From Daejeonella sp. JGW-45 (GTDB lineage Bacteria; Bacteroidota; Bacteroidia; Sphingobacteriales; Sphingobacteriaceae), in contig NZ_JARKNC010000008.1 in NCBI RefSeq assembly GCF_029360805.1, positions 434,001 to 498,000 of the forward strand: 64,000 bases of DNA, written 5' to 3'. Positions 27,268-36,376 of this stretch are shown one piece after another (the first letter of the stretch is position 1; each line of letters opens with the position of its first letter). Below the pieces are notes generated by a model, which was not told where the DNA came from, did no database searches, and was given only the letters and a program-made list of their open reading frames with translations. The position numbers and the translations under genes are program-made.

Positions 27268-28299
27268 ATGGAAAGAATTAAAGTAGCCATCAATGGGTAT
27301 GGCGTAATAGGCAAACGGGTTGCCGATGCGGTAAAGCTGCAGGATGACATGGAGCTAATGGGTGTTTGTGATGTTGTTACTGACTGGCGCATCAAAATGG
27401 CTGTAAGAAAAGGTTATCCTGTTTATGGTTTTGACCTGTCATTCAGTGCCAGAATGAAAGAAGCCAGTATTCCAGTGATAGGGAACCTGGATGAAATGTT
27501 GCATGCGGCAGATATTGTAATAGACTGTACGCCAAAAAAGATTGCGGCGCAAAACATTCCGAAATACAGGCTAATGGGCAAAAAATTCATTGTTCACGGA
27601 GGAGAAAAACATGAAACCACGGGTCACTCTTTTGGTGCTGAAAACAATTATGAAACTGCCATCGGACGTGAAAGCACCCGTGTAGTTTCGTGCAATACCA
27701 CTTCTATTGTGCGTACGCTTACAGCATTAAAAAACGCCGGATTACTAGTAAAAGCAAGAGGTACATTGCTTCGAAGGGCGACCGACCCCTGGGAAAGTCA
27801 TTTAAGTGGTATAATGAATACGCTGGTTCCTGAAAAAGACATACCCAGTCACCAGGGGCCGGATGCACAAACTATTGACCCTTCTCTTGATGTAATAACG
27901 GTTGCTATTAAGGTGCCCGAAACGCTAAGCCACCTGCACTACTGGAATGTGCAGCTAACCCGTCAGGCGTCAAAAGAAGAAGTATTACGGGCTTTCGGTA
28001 ATTCCACAAGGATAGCGTTGATCAATTACAGCGACGGGCTGCCTGCCAACAATACCTTGAAAGAACTGATGCTGGAAATGGGCCGACCGTATGGCGATAT
28101 GTACGAAGTAGCAGTTTGGAAAGATATGCTGAAAGTACAGGGTGACGAATTGTTTTATGCTTACATAGTGGACAATCAGGCTATCGTAATCCCTGAAACC
28201 ATCGACGCTATCCGTGCATTGACAGGAATAGAAACAGAGGCTGAAAAGTCAATACTAAAGACGAATGAAAGCCTGGGCATAAAACAAAGTTTCTATTAA
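27268..28299 (+). CDS. type II (archaeal-type) glyceraldehyde-3-phosphate dehydrogenase
   Basis: 343 residues. The N-terminal NAD(P) fold begins KVAINGYGVIGKRVADAV. The catalytic Cys is C142 in VVSCNTTSIVRT, the signature of the archaeal type II enzyme, unlike the SCTTN motif of normal bacterial GAPDH. It oxidises glyceraldehyde 3-phosphate with phosphate. Together with the aldolase two genes on it forms a second, archaeal-style glycolytic pair next to the nucleotide genes. Confidence 0.85.
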   Translation: MERIKVAINGYGVIGKRVADAVKLQDDMELMGVCDVVTDWRIKMAVRKGYPVYGFDLSFSARMKEASIPVIGNLDEMLHAADIVIDCTPKKIAAQNIPKYRLMGKKFIVHGGEKHETTGHSFGAENNYETAIGRESTRVVSCNTTSIVRTLTALKNAGLLVKARGTLLRRATDPWESHLSGIMNTLVPEKDIPSHQGPDAQTIDPSLDVITVAIKVPETLSHLHYWNVQLTRQASKEEVLRAFGNSTRIALINYSDGLPANNTLKELMLEMGRPYGDMYEVAVWKDMLKVQGDELFYAYIVDNQAIVIPETIDAIRALTGIETEAEKSILKTNESLGIKQSFY

Positions 28300-28326
28300 C
28301 CAGCGCACTTTTAAAGAAAACGCGAC

Positions 28327-28998
28327 ATGAAAAACTCATTTTACCGCATATTATTTTTCGCGCTGCTTTTAATTCCATTCGCTTCAATGAAAGCTCAGGA
28401 CAAAGCAATGTTGATTGCGCAAATAGAAGGCAAAAAGATAACAAGAGAGAGCTTTGACAATAAAGGAAAACTTACCGGGAAGCAAATATTCACCGCCGGC
28501 AAAATGACCAAAAGGGGGGAGAGTTTCTTTATAAATATCAAATCGGAACTTTATGACGAAGCACAGAAGTTAGAAGAAACCTATACGACCAGTTACGAGT
28601 GCCGCGCGGGAGAAGCCGACGTGCTTTTATCGGTCTTTGCAATCAATCCCAAAAAGAGGAAGGTTAGGGTATCTGTAAAATCCGGAGATTTTAAAAAGTT
28701 ATATGCTTTAACGGCTAACGATATGATACGAAGTATGAGCCTGACGATGTATGTGGAATCAGGGATTCTTAATTTTCTTGGTTCAAAAAACAATGTAGAT
28801 ATTACGAATCGAGTGCTGACAAAAGAAAACAATAACCTGAAGATTACAGAAAAGATTTCCATTAAGGCTTATTTGATGGGCCTGCGGGTAAGAACAATTA
28901 ATTATAATGTAACGGAATATTTAACACTTTCAGGTTCATTACAGAAGCAGGTGTTTAGGCAAACAACTGGAGATTATTTTACTGTCACCTATAAATAA
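28327..28998 (+). CDS. exported protein, possibly TapB-like
   Basis: 223 residues with a signal peptide (YRILFFALLLIPFASMKAQ). The rest is beta-rich, with KGKLTGKQIFTAGKMTKRGE and a C-terminal TVTYK. It loosely resembles the TapB/DUF3108-like secreted family of Bacteroidota, but I cannot confirm this. It sits between the GAPDH and aldolase genes with short gaps on both sides (27 and 12 bp), so it belongs to the same operon although its role is unclear. Confidence 0.5.
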   Translation: MKNSFYRILFFALLLIPFASMKAQDKAMLIAQIEGKKITRESFDNKGKLTGKQIFTAGKMTKRGESFFINIKSELYDEAQKLEETYTTSYECRAGEADVLLSVFAINPKKRKVRVSVKSGDFKKLYALTANDMIRSMSLTMYVESGILNFLGSKNNVDITNRVLTKENNNLKITEKISIKAYLMGLRVRTINYNVTEYLTLSGSLQKQVFRQTTGDYFTVTYK

Positions 28999-29010
28999 AA
29001 TAAACTTATA

Positions 29011-30102
29011 ATGGCAAATGAAAAAACATCAAACCTTGAGAGAAAGTACTGGCAGAATATTCCGGAACTATTAGGGACAAATGCATCTTTCTATTTAGAT
29101 CACGTTTGTGAAAAAATACCCAAGAATGAATTGCAAACCCCCGGTATGGATGGTCTTGACCATGTATTTGGAAATAGCAATAGAAATCCACAAGTCCTGC
29201 GGAGCCTTGCCCAGCTGTACAATAACGGGAATCTTGGGGGGACGGGTTACTTAAGCATTCTGCCTGTCGATCAAGGTATTGAGCATAGTGCCGCTTTTTC
29301 ATTCTATAAAAACCGGGACTATTTCGACCCCGAGAATATAATTAAACTTGCCCTTGAGGCAGGTTGTAACGGTGTGGCATCTACGTTTGGAGTATTGGGG
29401 TTGAACGCCCGTAAATATGCCCACAAAATTCCGTTTATTGTAAAAATCAATCACAATGAACTACTTAGCTACCCAAATACCTATGACCAAACACTATTTG
29501 GAAAGGTAAAATCGGCCTGGGATATGGGAGCTGTTGCCGTGGGTGCAACCATTTATTTTGGTTCAAAAGAAAGCAACAGACAGCTTAATGAAATAGCAGA
29601 AGCCTTCGAAGAAGCACATAATTTAGGAATGATAACTATCTTATGGTGCTATACCCGCAATAATGCTTTTGAGACTGAAACGGAAGATTATCACGCGGCA
29701 GCAGATTTAACAGGACAGGCCAACCATTTGGGCGTGACCATCCAGGCGGATATCATCAAACAAAAACTGCCGACCAACAATTTCGGATTTAGAGAAATAG
29801 GATTTGGAAAGTATGACGATGCCATGTATAAAGCGCTTACCACCGACCATCCTGTTGACTTATGCAGATTACAGGTGGCCAATTGCTATATGGGCAAAAT
29901 AGGATTGATCAATTCAGGAGGCGGATCTAAAGGTGAGTCTGATTTAGTTGAAGCAGTTACCACAGCCGTTATCAATAAACGAGCAGGGGGGATTGGGTTG
30001 ATTATGGGGAGAAAGGCATTTCAAAAACCATTCGCTGAAGGGATTAAATTAGTCAATGCGGTTCAAAGCGTTTATTTGGACGGCAAAATTACAATAGCGT
30101 AA
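29011..30102 (+). CDS. fbaB: class I fructose-bisphosphate aldolase, FbaB/archaeal type
   Basis: 363 residues. Motifs include [19 protein letters not shown] at about residue 80 and the Schiff-base region [16 protein letters not shown], plus [16 protein letters not shown]. This matches the DhnA/FbaB group, which archaea also use. It cleaves or forms fructose 1,6-bisphosphate. It is 12 bp after the exported protein and close to the type II GAPDH. Confidence 0.85.
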   Translation: MANEKTSNLERKYWQNIPELLGTNASFYLDHVCEKIPKNELQTPGMDGLDHVFGNSNRNPQVLRSLAQLYNNGNLGGTGYLSILPVDQGIEHSAAFSFYKNRDYFDPENIIKLALEAGCNGVASTFGVLGLNARKYAHKIPFIVKINHNELLSYPNTYDQTLFGKVKSAWDMGAVAVGATIYFGSKESNRQLNEIAEAFEEAHNLGMITILWCYTRNNAFETETEDYHAAADLTGQANHLGVTIQADIIKQKLPTNNFGFREIGFGKYDDAMYKALTTDHPVDLCRLQVANCYMGKIGLINSGGGSKGESDLVEAVTTAVINKRAGGIGLIMGRKAFQKPFAEGIKLVNAVQSVYLDGKITIA

Positions 30103-30193
30103 AGTATGCAGCTTCTTAAGCTATTTTTAAAAAGCATTGCCGAGGTCAAAACCAATTCATTCAGCATTACCAGTAATGACAATACATATAAAA

Positions 30194-31036
30194 ATGAAAC
30201 CCCCAATTAACATAGTAAAGTATTCTGGCGACGTCGTATCTTTTGACGTGAATAAGCTTCGTAGTTCCTTAAGACGTTCCCATGCAAGTGAAGAACTGAT
30301 CCAGCAAATAGTAACGCAAGTTGAAAACCAATTATATGATGGTATTTCCACTCAAAAAATTTATCAGATGGCGTTTAAAATACTCAAGGCACAATCAAGG
30401 GTTAGTGCCTCAAAGTACACGCTCAAAAAAGCCCTGATGGAATTGGGCCCATCCGGTTTTCCCTTTGAAAAATTGGTTGGTAAATTATTGGCTCACGAAG
30501 GATTTGAGGCAGAGGTTGGTGTAATTGTAAAAGGCAATTGTGTACAGCATGAAGTAGACGTGATAGCAAAAAAAGATAATACTCATTTCATGATAGAATG
30601 CAAATACCATAGTGATCAGGGACGATTTTGTAATGTAAAGATTCCCTTATATATCCATTCAAGATTTTTGGATATAGAAAAACAATGGCTGCAATTAAAA
30701 GATCACGAGGCTAAAATTCATAAAGGAGGCCTGTACACCAATACCCGGTTTACAACTGATGCCATTCAATATGGAAAATGTGTTGGATTATTATTGACAA
30801 GTTGGGATTACCCCAGAGGAAATGGTTTAAAAGATAGAATAGACAAATCCGGGCTACATCCGTTAACCGCTTTAACAACACTCACAAAGGTTGAAAAAAC
30901 AAAATTACTCGATGAAGGCATTGTACTCTGCAAAGAACTTCATGGAAGCCCTGGTTTATTAGATAAAATTGGAGTGCCTGAAGCAAGACATAGATCTATT
31001 CTTGAAGATTCAGAAGAATTATGTTCCACACATTAA
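30194..31036 (+). CDS. ATP-cone protein with restriction-endonuclease-like domain
   Basis: 280 residues from ATG 30194; earlier possible starts add an unlikely leader. The N-terminal 85 residues form an ATP-cone (NIVKYSGDVVSFDVNKLRSS ... ISTQKIYQMA), the nucleotide-sensing module of ribonucleotide reductases and NrdR. The rest is a PD-(D/E)XK-like nuclease fold (HEVDVIAKKDNTHFMIECKY). A nucleotide-gated nuclease is a reasonable guess. It follows the aldolase and precedes a beta-CASP RNase. Confidence 0.75.
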   Translation: MKPPINIVKYSGDVVSFDVNKLRSSLRRSHASEELIQQIVTQVENQLYDGISTQKIYQMAFKILKAQSRVSASKYTLKKALMELGPSGFPFEKLVGKLLAHEGFEAEVGVIVKGNCVQHEVDVIAKKDNTHFMIECKYHSDQGRFCNVKIPLYIHSRFLDIEKQWLQLKDHEAKIHKGGLYTNTRFTTDAIQYGKCVGLLLTSWDYPRGNGLKDRIDKSGLHPLTALTTLTKVEKTKLLDEGIVLCKELHGSPGLLDKIGVPEARHRSILEDSEELCSTH

Positions 31037-31117
31037 AAATGTGAATTCATAATAATAAACAAACATTAATTTTAAATACCGACACCTTATTAGGTGGATA
31101 CTAAAAATGCATGACAC

Positions 31118-32497
31118 ATGAAAAATAATAATATAGACATCCATTTTTTGGGCGCGGCAGGGACCGTAACCGGCTCAAAATATTTAGTAGACACAGGAGA
31201 TCGTAAAATTCTTATAGACTGCGGTCTTTTTCAGGGATTGAAGGAATTACGCATTAAAAACTGGGAGTATCCGCCTGTGAAAGTGTCAGAAATTGATGTA
31301 GTATTGCTTACCCACGGCCATTTAGACCATATTGGTTATCTGCCCCGATTGGTGAAACAAGGGTTTAATGGCCCAATCTATGGAACACATCCAACATTGG
31401 ATATAGCAAAAATCATACTGAACGACAGTGCAAAAATACAAGAACAGGAAGCCGGGCGTGCCAATAAGGAAGAATATTCCAAACACAGTCCGGCAGAACC
31501 ACTTTACGATTTAATGGATGTAGAAAAAACTATTCCACATTTTAAGGGTGTTCCGCAATCACAATGGATTCCATTGTTTGATGGTATTAGAGCCCGATTT
31601 AAGTATAACGGACATATTTTGGGCGCTACCTTCATAGAATTAGAAGTACACGGAAAACGCTTTGTTTTTTCGGGAGATATTGGAAGAACAAATGACTTAC
31701 TACTGTACCCACCCCTGAAACCAAATATGGCCGATGTTCTTTTCATAGAATCGACCTACGGAGGAAGGTTTCATCCTGATGAACAGGAAGCCATTCCCCA
31801 AATTGAAAAACTAGTTAACGACACCATCAATAGAGGTGGCAGTCTATTTATCCCAAGTTTTGCGGTTGAACGTGCGCAACTAATGATGCTTATTTTCTGG
31901 AAATTGCTTAAGGAAGGAAAAATACCCAAAGTACAAATGATAATGGACAGCCCAATGGGAGCCAATGTATTGGAACTGTTCCACCGAACAAGGGACTGGC
32001 ATCGACTAACAGCCAAAGAATGTGATGAAATGTGTTCGAATTTCACGGTTGTAAACAGTTATAGTGAAACGATGGAATTGCGAACAGATAATAAACCTAA
32101 AATAGTAATTGCTGGTAGTGGAATGCTCACAGGTGGTAGGATGCTCAACTATCTTGAAACACAGGCACAGAACTCCAAAAATGTCTTATTGTTTATAGGC
32201 TATCAAGCCGAGGGCACCCGTGGAAGAAAATTATTGGAGGGCAGTAAAGAACTTAAAGTCTACGGAAAATGGGTGCCATTTGATATGGAAGTAGTTGAAA
32301 TAAAAGGACTCTCGGGCCATGCAGACCACGCCGAACTTATCGATTGGATGGGCAAAATAAAAAATAAACCAGAGCGAATCTTTATTGTACACGGCGAAAA
32401 AGAAAGTGCAGAAGCTCTACAAAAAGGTATAAAGGAAACCTACGGATGGGACGCTGAAATCCCGCAACTTTACAACATTGAAAATATTTCAGTGTAA
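31118..32497 (+). CDS. MBL-fold beta-CASP RNase with RMMBL domain
   Basis: 459 residues. The metallo-beta-lactamase core shows LTHGHLDHIGYLPRL; the beta-CASP part includes FIPSFAVERAQLMM and IAGSGMLTGGRML; the C-terminal RMMBL motif reads IKGLSGHADHAELIDWM. These are the zinc-binding and specificity motifs of CPSF/RNase-J-like RNA-processing enzymes. The usual TVTGSKYLV start is present. It comes 81 bp after the ATP-cone protein, suggesting a joint nucleic-acid role under nucleotide or metal stress. Confidence 0.85.
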   Translation: MKNNNIDIHFLGAAGTVTGSKYLVDTGDRKILIDCGLFQGLKELRIKNWEYPPVKVSEIDVVLLTHGHLDHIGYLPRLVKQGFNGPIYGTHPTLDIAKIILNDSAKIQEQEAGRANKEEYSKHSPAEPLYDLMDVEKTIPHFKGVPQSQWIPLFDGIRARFKYNGHILGATFIELEVHGKRFVFSGDIGRTNDLLLYPPLKPNMADVLFIESTYGGRFHPDEQEAIPQIEKLVNDTINRGGSLFIPSFAVERAQLMMLIFWKLLKEGKIPKVQMIMDSPMGANVLELFHRTRDWHRLTAKECDEMCSNFTVVNSYSETMELRTDNKPKIVIAGSGMLTGGRMLNYLETQAQNSKNVLLFIGYQAEGTRGRKLLEGSKELKVYGKWVPFDMEVVEIKGLSGHADHAELIDWMGKIKNKPERIFIVHGEKESAEALQKGIKETYGWDAEIPQLYNIENISV

Positions 32498-32554
32498 AAG
32501 TTCTATCTTATACTTAATTAAGGATAAATAATATAAGAATCTTTAACCCTTGTT

Positions 32555-34723
32555 ATGAAGAAATATACATGTCCAATGCATCCCCAGATACTCACAGATG
32601 AGCCTGGAAAATGCCCGTTATGCGGGATGGATTTAATTCCTTTTGGAGAAACCGGCAATCACGACCACAAACATCATGAGCATGCGGAACATCAGCATCA
32701 CCATGCTGCACCCGACGATCACGCCAGACCTGATTCTAAAGAGCATGATGATCATTCGGGTCATGATAAGCATGCAGGCCATCATACCCATGATTTTTTA
32801 AAACGCTTTTGGATCTGTTTAATATTAACCATCCCTGTGCTCCTGCTTTCGCACATGGTACAGGATTGGTTTAATTTCAGCATCCGCTTTCAGGGCGATA
32901 AATATGTTTTGCTTTCCCTGGGCACGATAATCTATTTCTATGGCGGGATGCCTTTTTTGAAAGGGATGGTAGCCGAGATCAGAAACAATGCCATTGGCAT
33001 GATGACCCTGGTGGCGCTGGCTATCACCGTTGCTTTTGTTTACAGTGTTGCCATAGTATTTGGTTTGCAGGGGATGGATTTCTTTTGGGAATTGGCAACG
33101 CTGATTGACATTATGCTGCTGGGGCACTGGATAGAAATGAAGTCGTCAATGGCAGCTTCAAACGCCTTGCAATCCCTTGTGGCCTTGCTTCCTTCCAATG
33201 TGCATGTAGAACGAAACGGGGAAGTATCAGACATAGACATACAGGACTTGCAGAAAGGAGATACAGTTATCATCAAGCCCGGTGAAAAAATACCGGCAGA
33301 CGGTTTAGTAATAGACGGCAGTTCATTTGTAGATGAAAGCATGCTTACCGGCGAAAGTGTGCCCGTGAAGAAAGAGAACGGTGCTAAAGTAATCGCCGGT
33401 GCAGTTAATGGTGGTGGCGCTTTAAGGGTAAACGTTACAGGCGCAGGAAAAGAAAGCTATCTGAACAAAGTAATAACCATGGTGGAAAATGCACAGAATG
33501 CCAAATCCAAAACACAAAACCTTGCTGATAAAGCTGCTAAATGGCTTACAATTGTTGCTATTGTTGCAGGCGTTGCCACGTTCATAATTTGGTATATCAA
33601 CAATGATTTGGCTTTTGCACTGGAAAGAATGGTGACGGTAATGGTTATATCCTGTCCGCACGCTTTAGGCGTTGCAATTCCCCTGGTAGCGGCAATTTCT
33701 ACCACGGCAGCAGCAACGAATGGTTTGCTCATCAGAAACAGAACAGCGTTTGAGGATGCAAGAAAGCTTACTACGATCATTTTTGATAAGACCGGGACAC
33801 TAACCAAAGGTTCACATGAAGTTCAGAAGGTGTTCAGCATTTCAGATAAATACAGCAGCGATGAAATATTGCAGTACGCTGCCGCTATCCAGCAGCATTC
33901 TGAGCACTACATTGCCAGGGGCATGTTGAAAAAATTGAAGGAAAAGAACATGGAGTTATGGCAGTCGTCCGCTTTCACCTACATGCCGGGTATCGGGGTG
34001 TCCGGTTCAGTCAATGGTAAGGTCGTTGTTGCGGCGGGCCCTAATTATTTTGCACAACAGAATATGGAGCTTCCGGCTATACCTACAGAAATTGATCAGA
34101 ACACGGAGACAGTCAATTTCCTGATGATTGATGGCGAACCGGTGGGTATCGTTACGCTGGCAGATACAATCAGGGAAACTTCAGCCGAAGCCATTGAGCA
34201 GTTAAAGAACATGCATATCAAATCATTTCTGCTTACGGGTGACAATGAAAAGATTGCCGCTGCTGTTTCCAATAAGTTAGGGATGGATGGTTATTTAGCC
34301 AATGTACTGCCGCACCAAAAGCAGGAGAAAGTAGCCGAGTTTCAGGCCAAAGGCGAAGTAGTGGCTATGACTGGTGATGGCGTAAACGATGCACCGGCCC
34401 TGGCAGCAGCAGACGTAGGCATTGCTGTAGGCAGCGGAACAGATGTAGCAGCTGAAACAGCGGATATAATTCTGGTAAACAGCGATCCAAAAGATGTTGT
34501 GCAGATGATCGACTTCGGCAGAAAGACATATAGGAAGATGATGCAGAACCTTGCCTGGGCAGTTGGTTATAACGTCATTGCGATTCCGTTGGCAGCAGGT
34601 GTTCTTTATCCCAATTTTATGCTAAGTCCTGCAATGGGTGCTGTACTGATGAGCTTAAGCACTGTTGTGGTGGCATTAAACGCACAGTTACTACGTACGC
34701 AGTTTAAAAAATCATTCAAATAA
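32555..34723 (+). CDS. copB: CopB-like copper P1B-type ATPase
   Basis: 722 residues. HMBD module at the N-terminus ([20 protein letters not shown]), then a His-rich stretch (HKHHEHAEHQHHH). The transport site in TM6 is SCPHALGVAIPLV, i.e. CPH rather than CPC, which marks the P1B-3 (CopB) group. Catalytic motifs FDKTGTLTKGS and MTGDGVNDAPALAAADVGIA are intact. It pumps copper from the cytosol to the periplasm, complementing the Cus-type envelope pumps. Confidence 0.9.
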   Translation: MKKYTCPMHPQILTDEPGKCPLCGMDLIPFGETGNHDHKHHEHAEHQHHHAAPDDHARPDSKEHDDHSGHDKHAGHHTHDFLKRFWICLILTIPVLLLSHMVQDWFNFSIRFQGDKYVLLSLGTIIYFYGGMPFLKGMVAEIRNNAIGMMTLVALAITVAFVYSVAIVFGLQGMDFFWELATLIDIMLLGHWIEMKSSMAASNALQSLVALLPSNVHVERNGEVSDIDIQDLQKGDTVIIKPGEKIPADGLVIDGSSFVDESMLTGESVPVKKENGAKVIAGAVNGGGALRVNVTGAGKESYLNKVITMVENAQNAKSKTQNLADKAAKWLTIVAIVAGVATFIIWYINNDLAFALERMVTVMVISCPHALGVAIPLVAAISTTAAATNGLLIRNRTAFEDARKLTTIIFDKTGTLTKGSHEVQKVFSISDKYSSDEILQYAAAIQQHSEHYIARGMLKKLKEKNMELWQSSAFTYMPGIGVSGSVNGKVVVAAGPNYFAQQNMELPAIPTEIDQNTETVNFLMIDGEPVGIVTLADTIRETSAEAIEQLKNMHIKSFLLTGDNEKIAAAVSNKLGMDGYLANVLPHQKQEKVAEFQAKGEVVAMTGDGVNDAPALAAADVGIAVGSGTDVAAETADIILVNSDPKDVVQMIDFGRKTYRKMMQNLAWAVGYNVIAIPLAAGVLYPNFMLSPAMGAVLMSLSTVVVALNAQLLRTQFKKSFK

Positions 34724-34752
34724 AAATCAATTTTACAGTCAAATTATTATTT

Positions 34753-35058
34753 ATGTTAAACTACGATACGCTTTCGCAGGCAATAAATAGCCTGACAAGC
34801 CGGGGCTATACTGAGAATTTGAATCTCAAACCTTTTTGCATCGAATGTCCTTCTTTAGCTTTACAGCTTTATCCCGAAGATTTTACTATAGATGAGTATT
34901 ATCGTTTTGAAGGTGCTAGTGACCCTGCTGATAACAGCATTGTATATGCGATTTCAGCAATCGATAACAGCCTGAAAGGCATGCTGGTAGATGCATATGG
35001 TGTGTATGCAGAAAATATTACACCTGAAATGGCTAGAAAACTAAGAGTTGAAAAGTAA
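34753..35058 (+). CDS. small conserved protein (YRFEGASDP family), island copy
   Basis: 101 residues, no signal peptide. Core motif YYRFEGASDPADNSIVYAIS followed by a small alpha/beta tail (GMLVDAYGVYAENIT). Such proteins in Bacteroidota are sometimes labelled phosphoribosylpyrophosphate synthetase, but they lack PRPP motifs. A clear paralogue sits on the chromosomal side at 47775-48089. Function unknown. Confidence 0.7.
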   Translation: MLNYDTLSQAINSLTSRGYTENLNLKPFCIECPSLALQLYPEDFTIDEYYRFEGASDPADNSIVYAISAIDNSLKGMLVDAYGVYAENITPEMARKLRVEK

Positions 35059-35133
35059 TTTCGCCGATTTGGAGAAAGGAAGGTCAGGCTTGTGAAGCGC
35101 AGAAGTTTAGATTTAGTTGATTGAGTGTAAGTA

Positions 35134-35160
35134 AAGCCCTCCTTTTGAGGGCTTACTTCT
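35134..35160 (+). terminator. possible terminator
   Basis: aagccctc/gagggctt forms a stem (about 35134-35154) with a short loop after the small conserved gene. The following tract (acttctgctt) is only weakly T-rich. Confidence 0.35.
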
Positions 35161-35233
35161 GCTTAAAATTCAGAAATTATAACATTAACAATCTATAAGA
35201 AGTTATCTTTAAAACGGATCTAATAAACAAGCT

Positions 35234-36262
35234 ATGATAAGATTAGTACTTTCCCTTCTTTTAATTATTCCGTTTAAAATAAGTGCTGCGGATATTAAGG
35301 GTCAGCAACCCAATGTTGCAATTGATACCAAAGGCACTGTAAGGCTTGCCTATGGCGAGGGAGAAAAAATTTATTGCATTACCTCTGCAAATAACGGTGC
35401 ATCCTTCTCAAAGCCGGTGCTAGTTGGTCAACTAACGGGCATGCATTTAGGCCACACTAGAGGCCCGCAAATCGCTTCTTCAAAAAACTACAGTTTGATA
35501 GTTGCAATTGATAAACAGGGCAATATTCATTCTTATAAACTTAATCATTTAAATAAAACCTGGACCAAGTTGGCTAATGTGAATGACAAAAGCGGGTCAG
35601 CTGCCGAAGGGCTTATGGCTCTTACTGCCGATAAAGATGATAGTTTTTATGCCACTTGGCTTGATATAAGATCTGAAAAAAAGAATAATATCTTTTTTTC
35701 CTCTCTGAGCGGCAAATCATCCAAATGGACAGAAAATTTAATGGTATATAAATCACCAGATGAACATGTATGCGAGTGTTGCAAGCCCAATATTTCGTAT
35801 AATAACAACAAACTGGTAATTGGCTTCCGCAACTGGCTGATGGGTTCAAGGGATATTTATTATACAGTTTCAACCAACAAGGGTAAGACATTTGCAATCC
35901 CAAAAAAATCCGGAACCGGTACATGGCGTCTTAACGCATGCCCGATGGATGGAGGCGGTTTAACAATTAGCGACAACGGAATAACCTCAACAGCATGGAG
36001 ACGCAATAGTGATGTATATTATTGGTCTGAAGACCAGCCTGAACAAAAACTGGGGCCAGGGCGGGATGTTAGTATGGCTCAAAGCAAAGCGACAACAATA
36101 GTAGCGTGGCAAGATAAGAACAGTATCAAAATCATGGATTTAAAAAAAAATACGACAGCTGAGATCGGAACCGGAATTTCTCCCAGAGTATATTTATTAA
36201 ATAACGGTAAGGTGATTTGTGTTTGGGAAGATGACAAAATGGTGAGATATAAATTGATCTGA
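35234..36262 (+). CDS. secreted sialidase-like beta-propeller protein
   Basis: 342 residues. Signal peptide (LVLSLLLIIPFKISAADI), then repeated beta-propeller blades with BNR-like turns (TSANNGASFSKP, STNKGKTFAIP). Unusual Cys motifs HVCECCKPN and NACPMDGGG suggest a metal site rather than glycoside hydrolysis. It is the last plus-strand cargo gene before the mobility module. Confidence 0.65.
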   Translation: MIRLVLSLLLIIPFKISAADIKGQQPNVAIDTKGTVRLAYGEGEKIYCITSANNGASFSKPVLVGQLTGMHLGHTRGPQIASSKNYSLIVAIDKQGNIHSYKLNHLNKTWTKLANVNDKSGSAAEGLMALTADKDDSFYATWLDIRSEKKNNIFFSSLSGKSSKWTENLMVYKSPDEHVCECCKPNISYNNNKLVIGFRNWLMGSRDIYYTVSTNKGKTFAIPKKSGTGTWRLNACPMDGGGLTISDNGITSTAWRRNSDVYYWSEDQPEQKLGPGRDVSMAQSKATTIVAWQDKNSIKIMDLKKNTTAEIGTGISPRVYLLNNGKVICVWEDDKMVRYKLI

Positions 36263-36376
36263 CACCGAAGCTTGAATTAAAAGGATTGATCGAATTTCCC
36301 CATTTCCTTCTTCTCGTTTGAAAAGGCTGTCGCCCTTAGCGACGATCGTCGGGTTATGTCCCGCACCAGTAACCCC

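Noticed and set aside
34753-35058. PRPP synthetase label for the 101-residue protein
   Set aside because: It lacks the PRPP loop and ATP site and is a third of the enzyme's length.
35234-36262. Functional sialidase
   Set aside because: Only the propeller shape and BNR-like turns are visible; the Cys motifs and context point away from glycoside hydrolysis.
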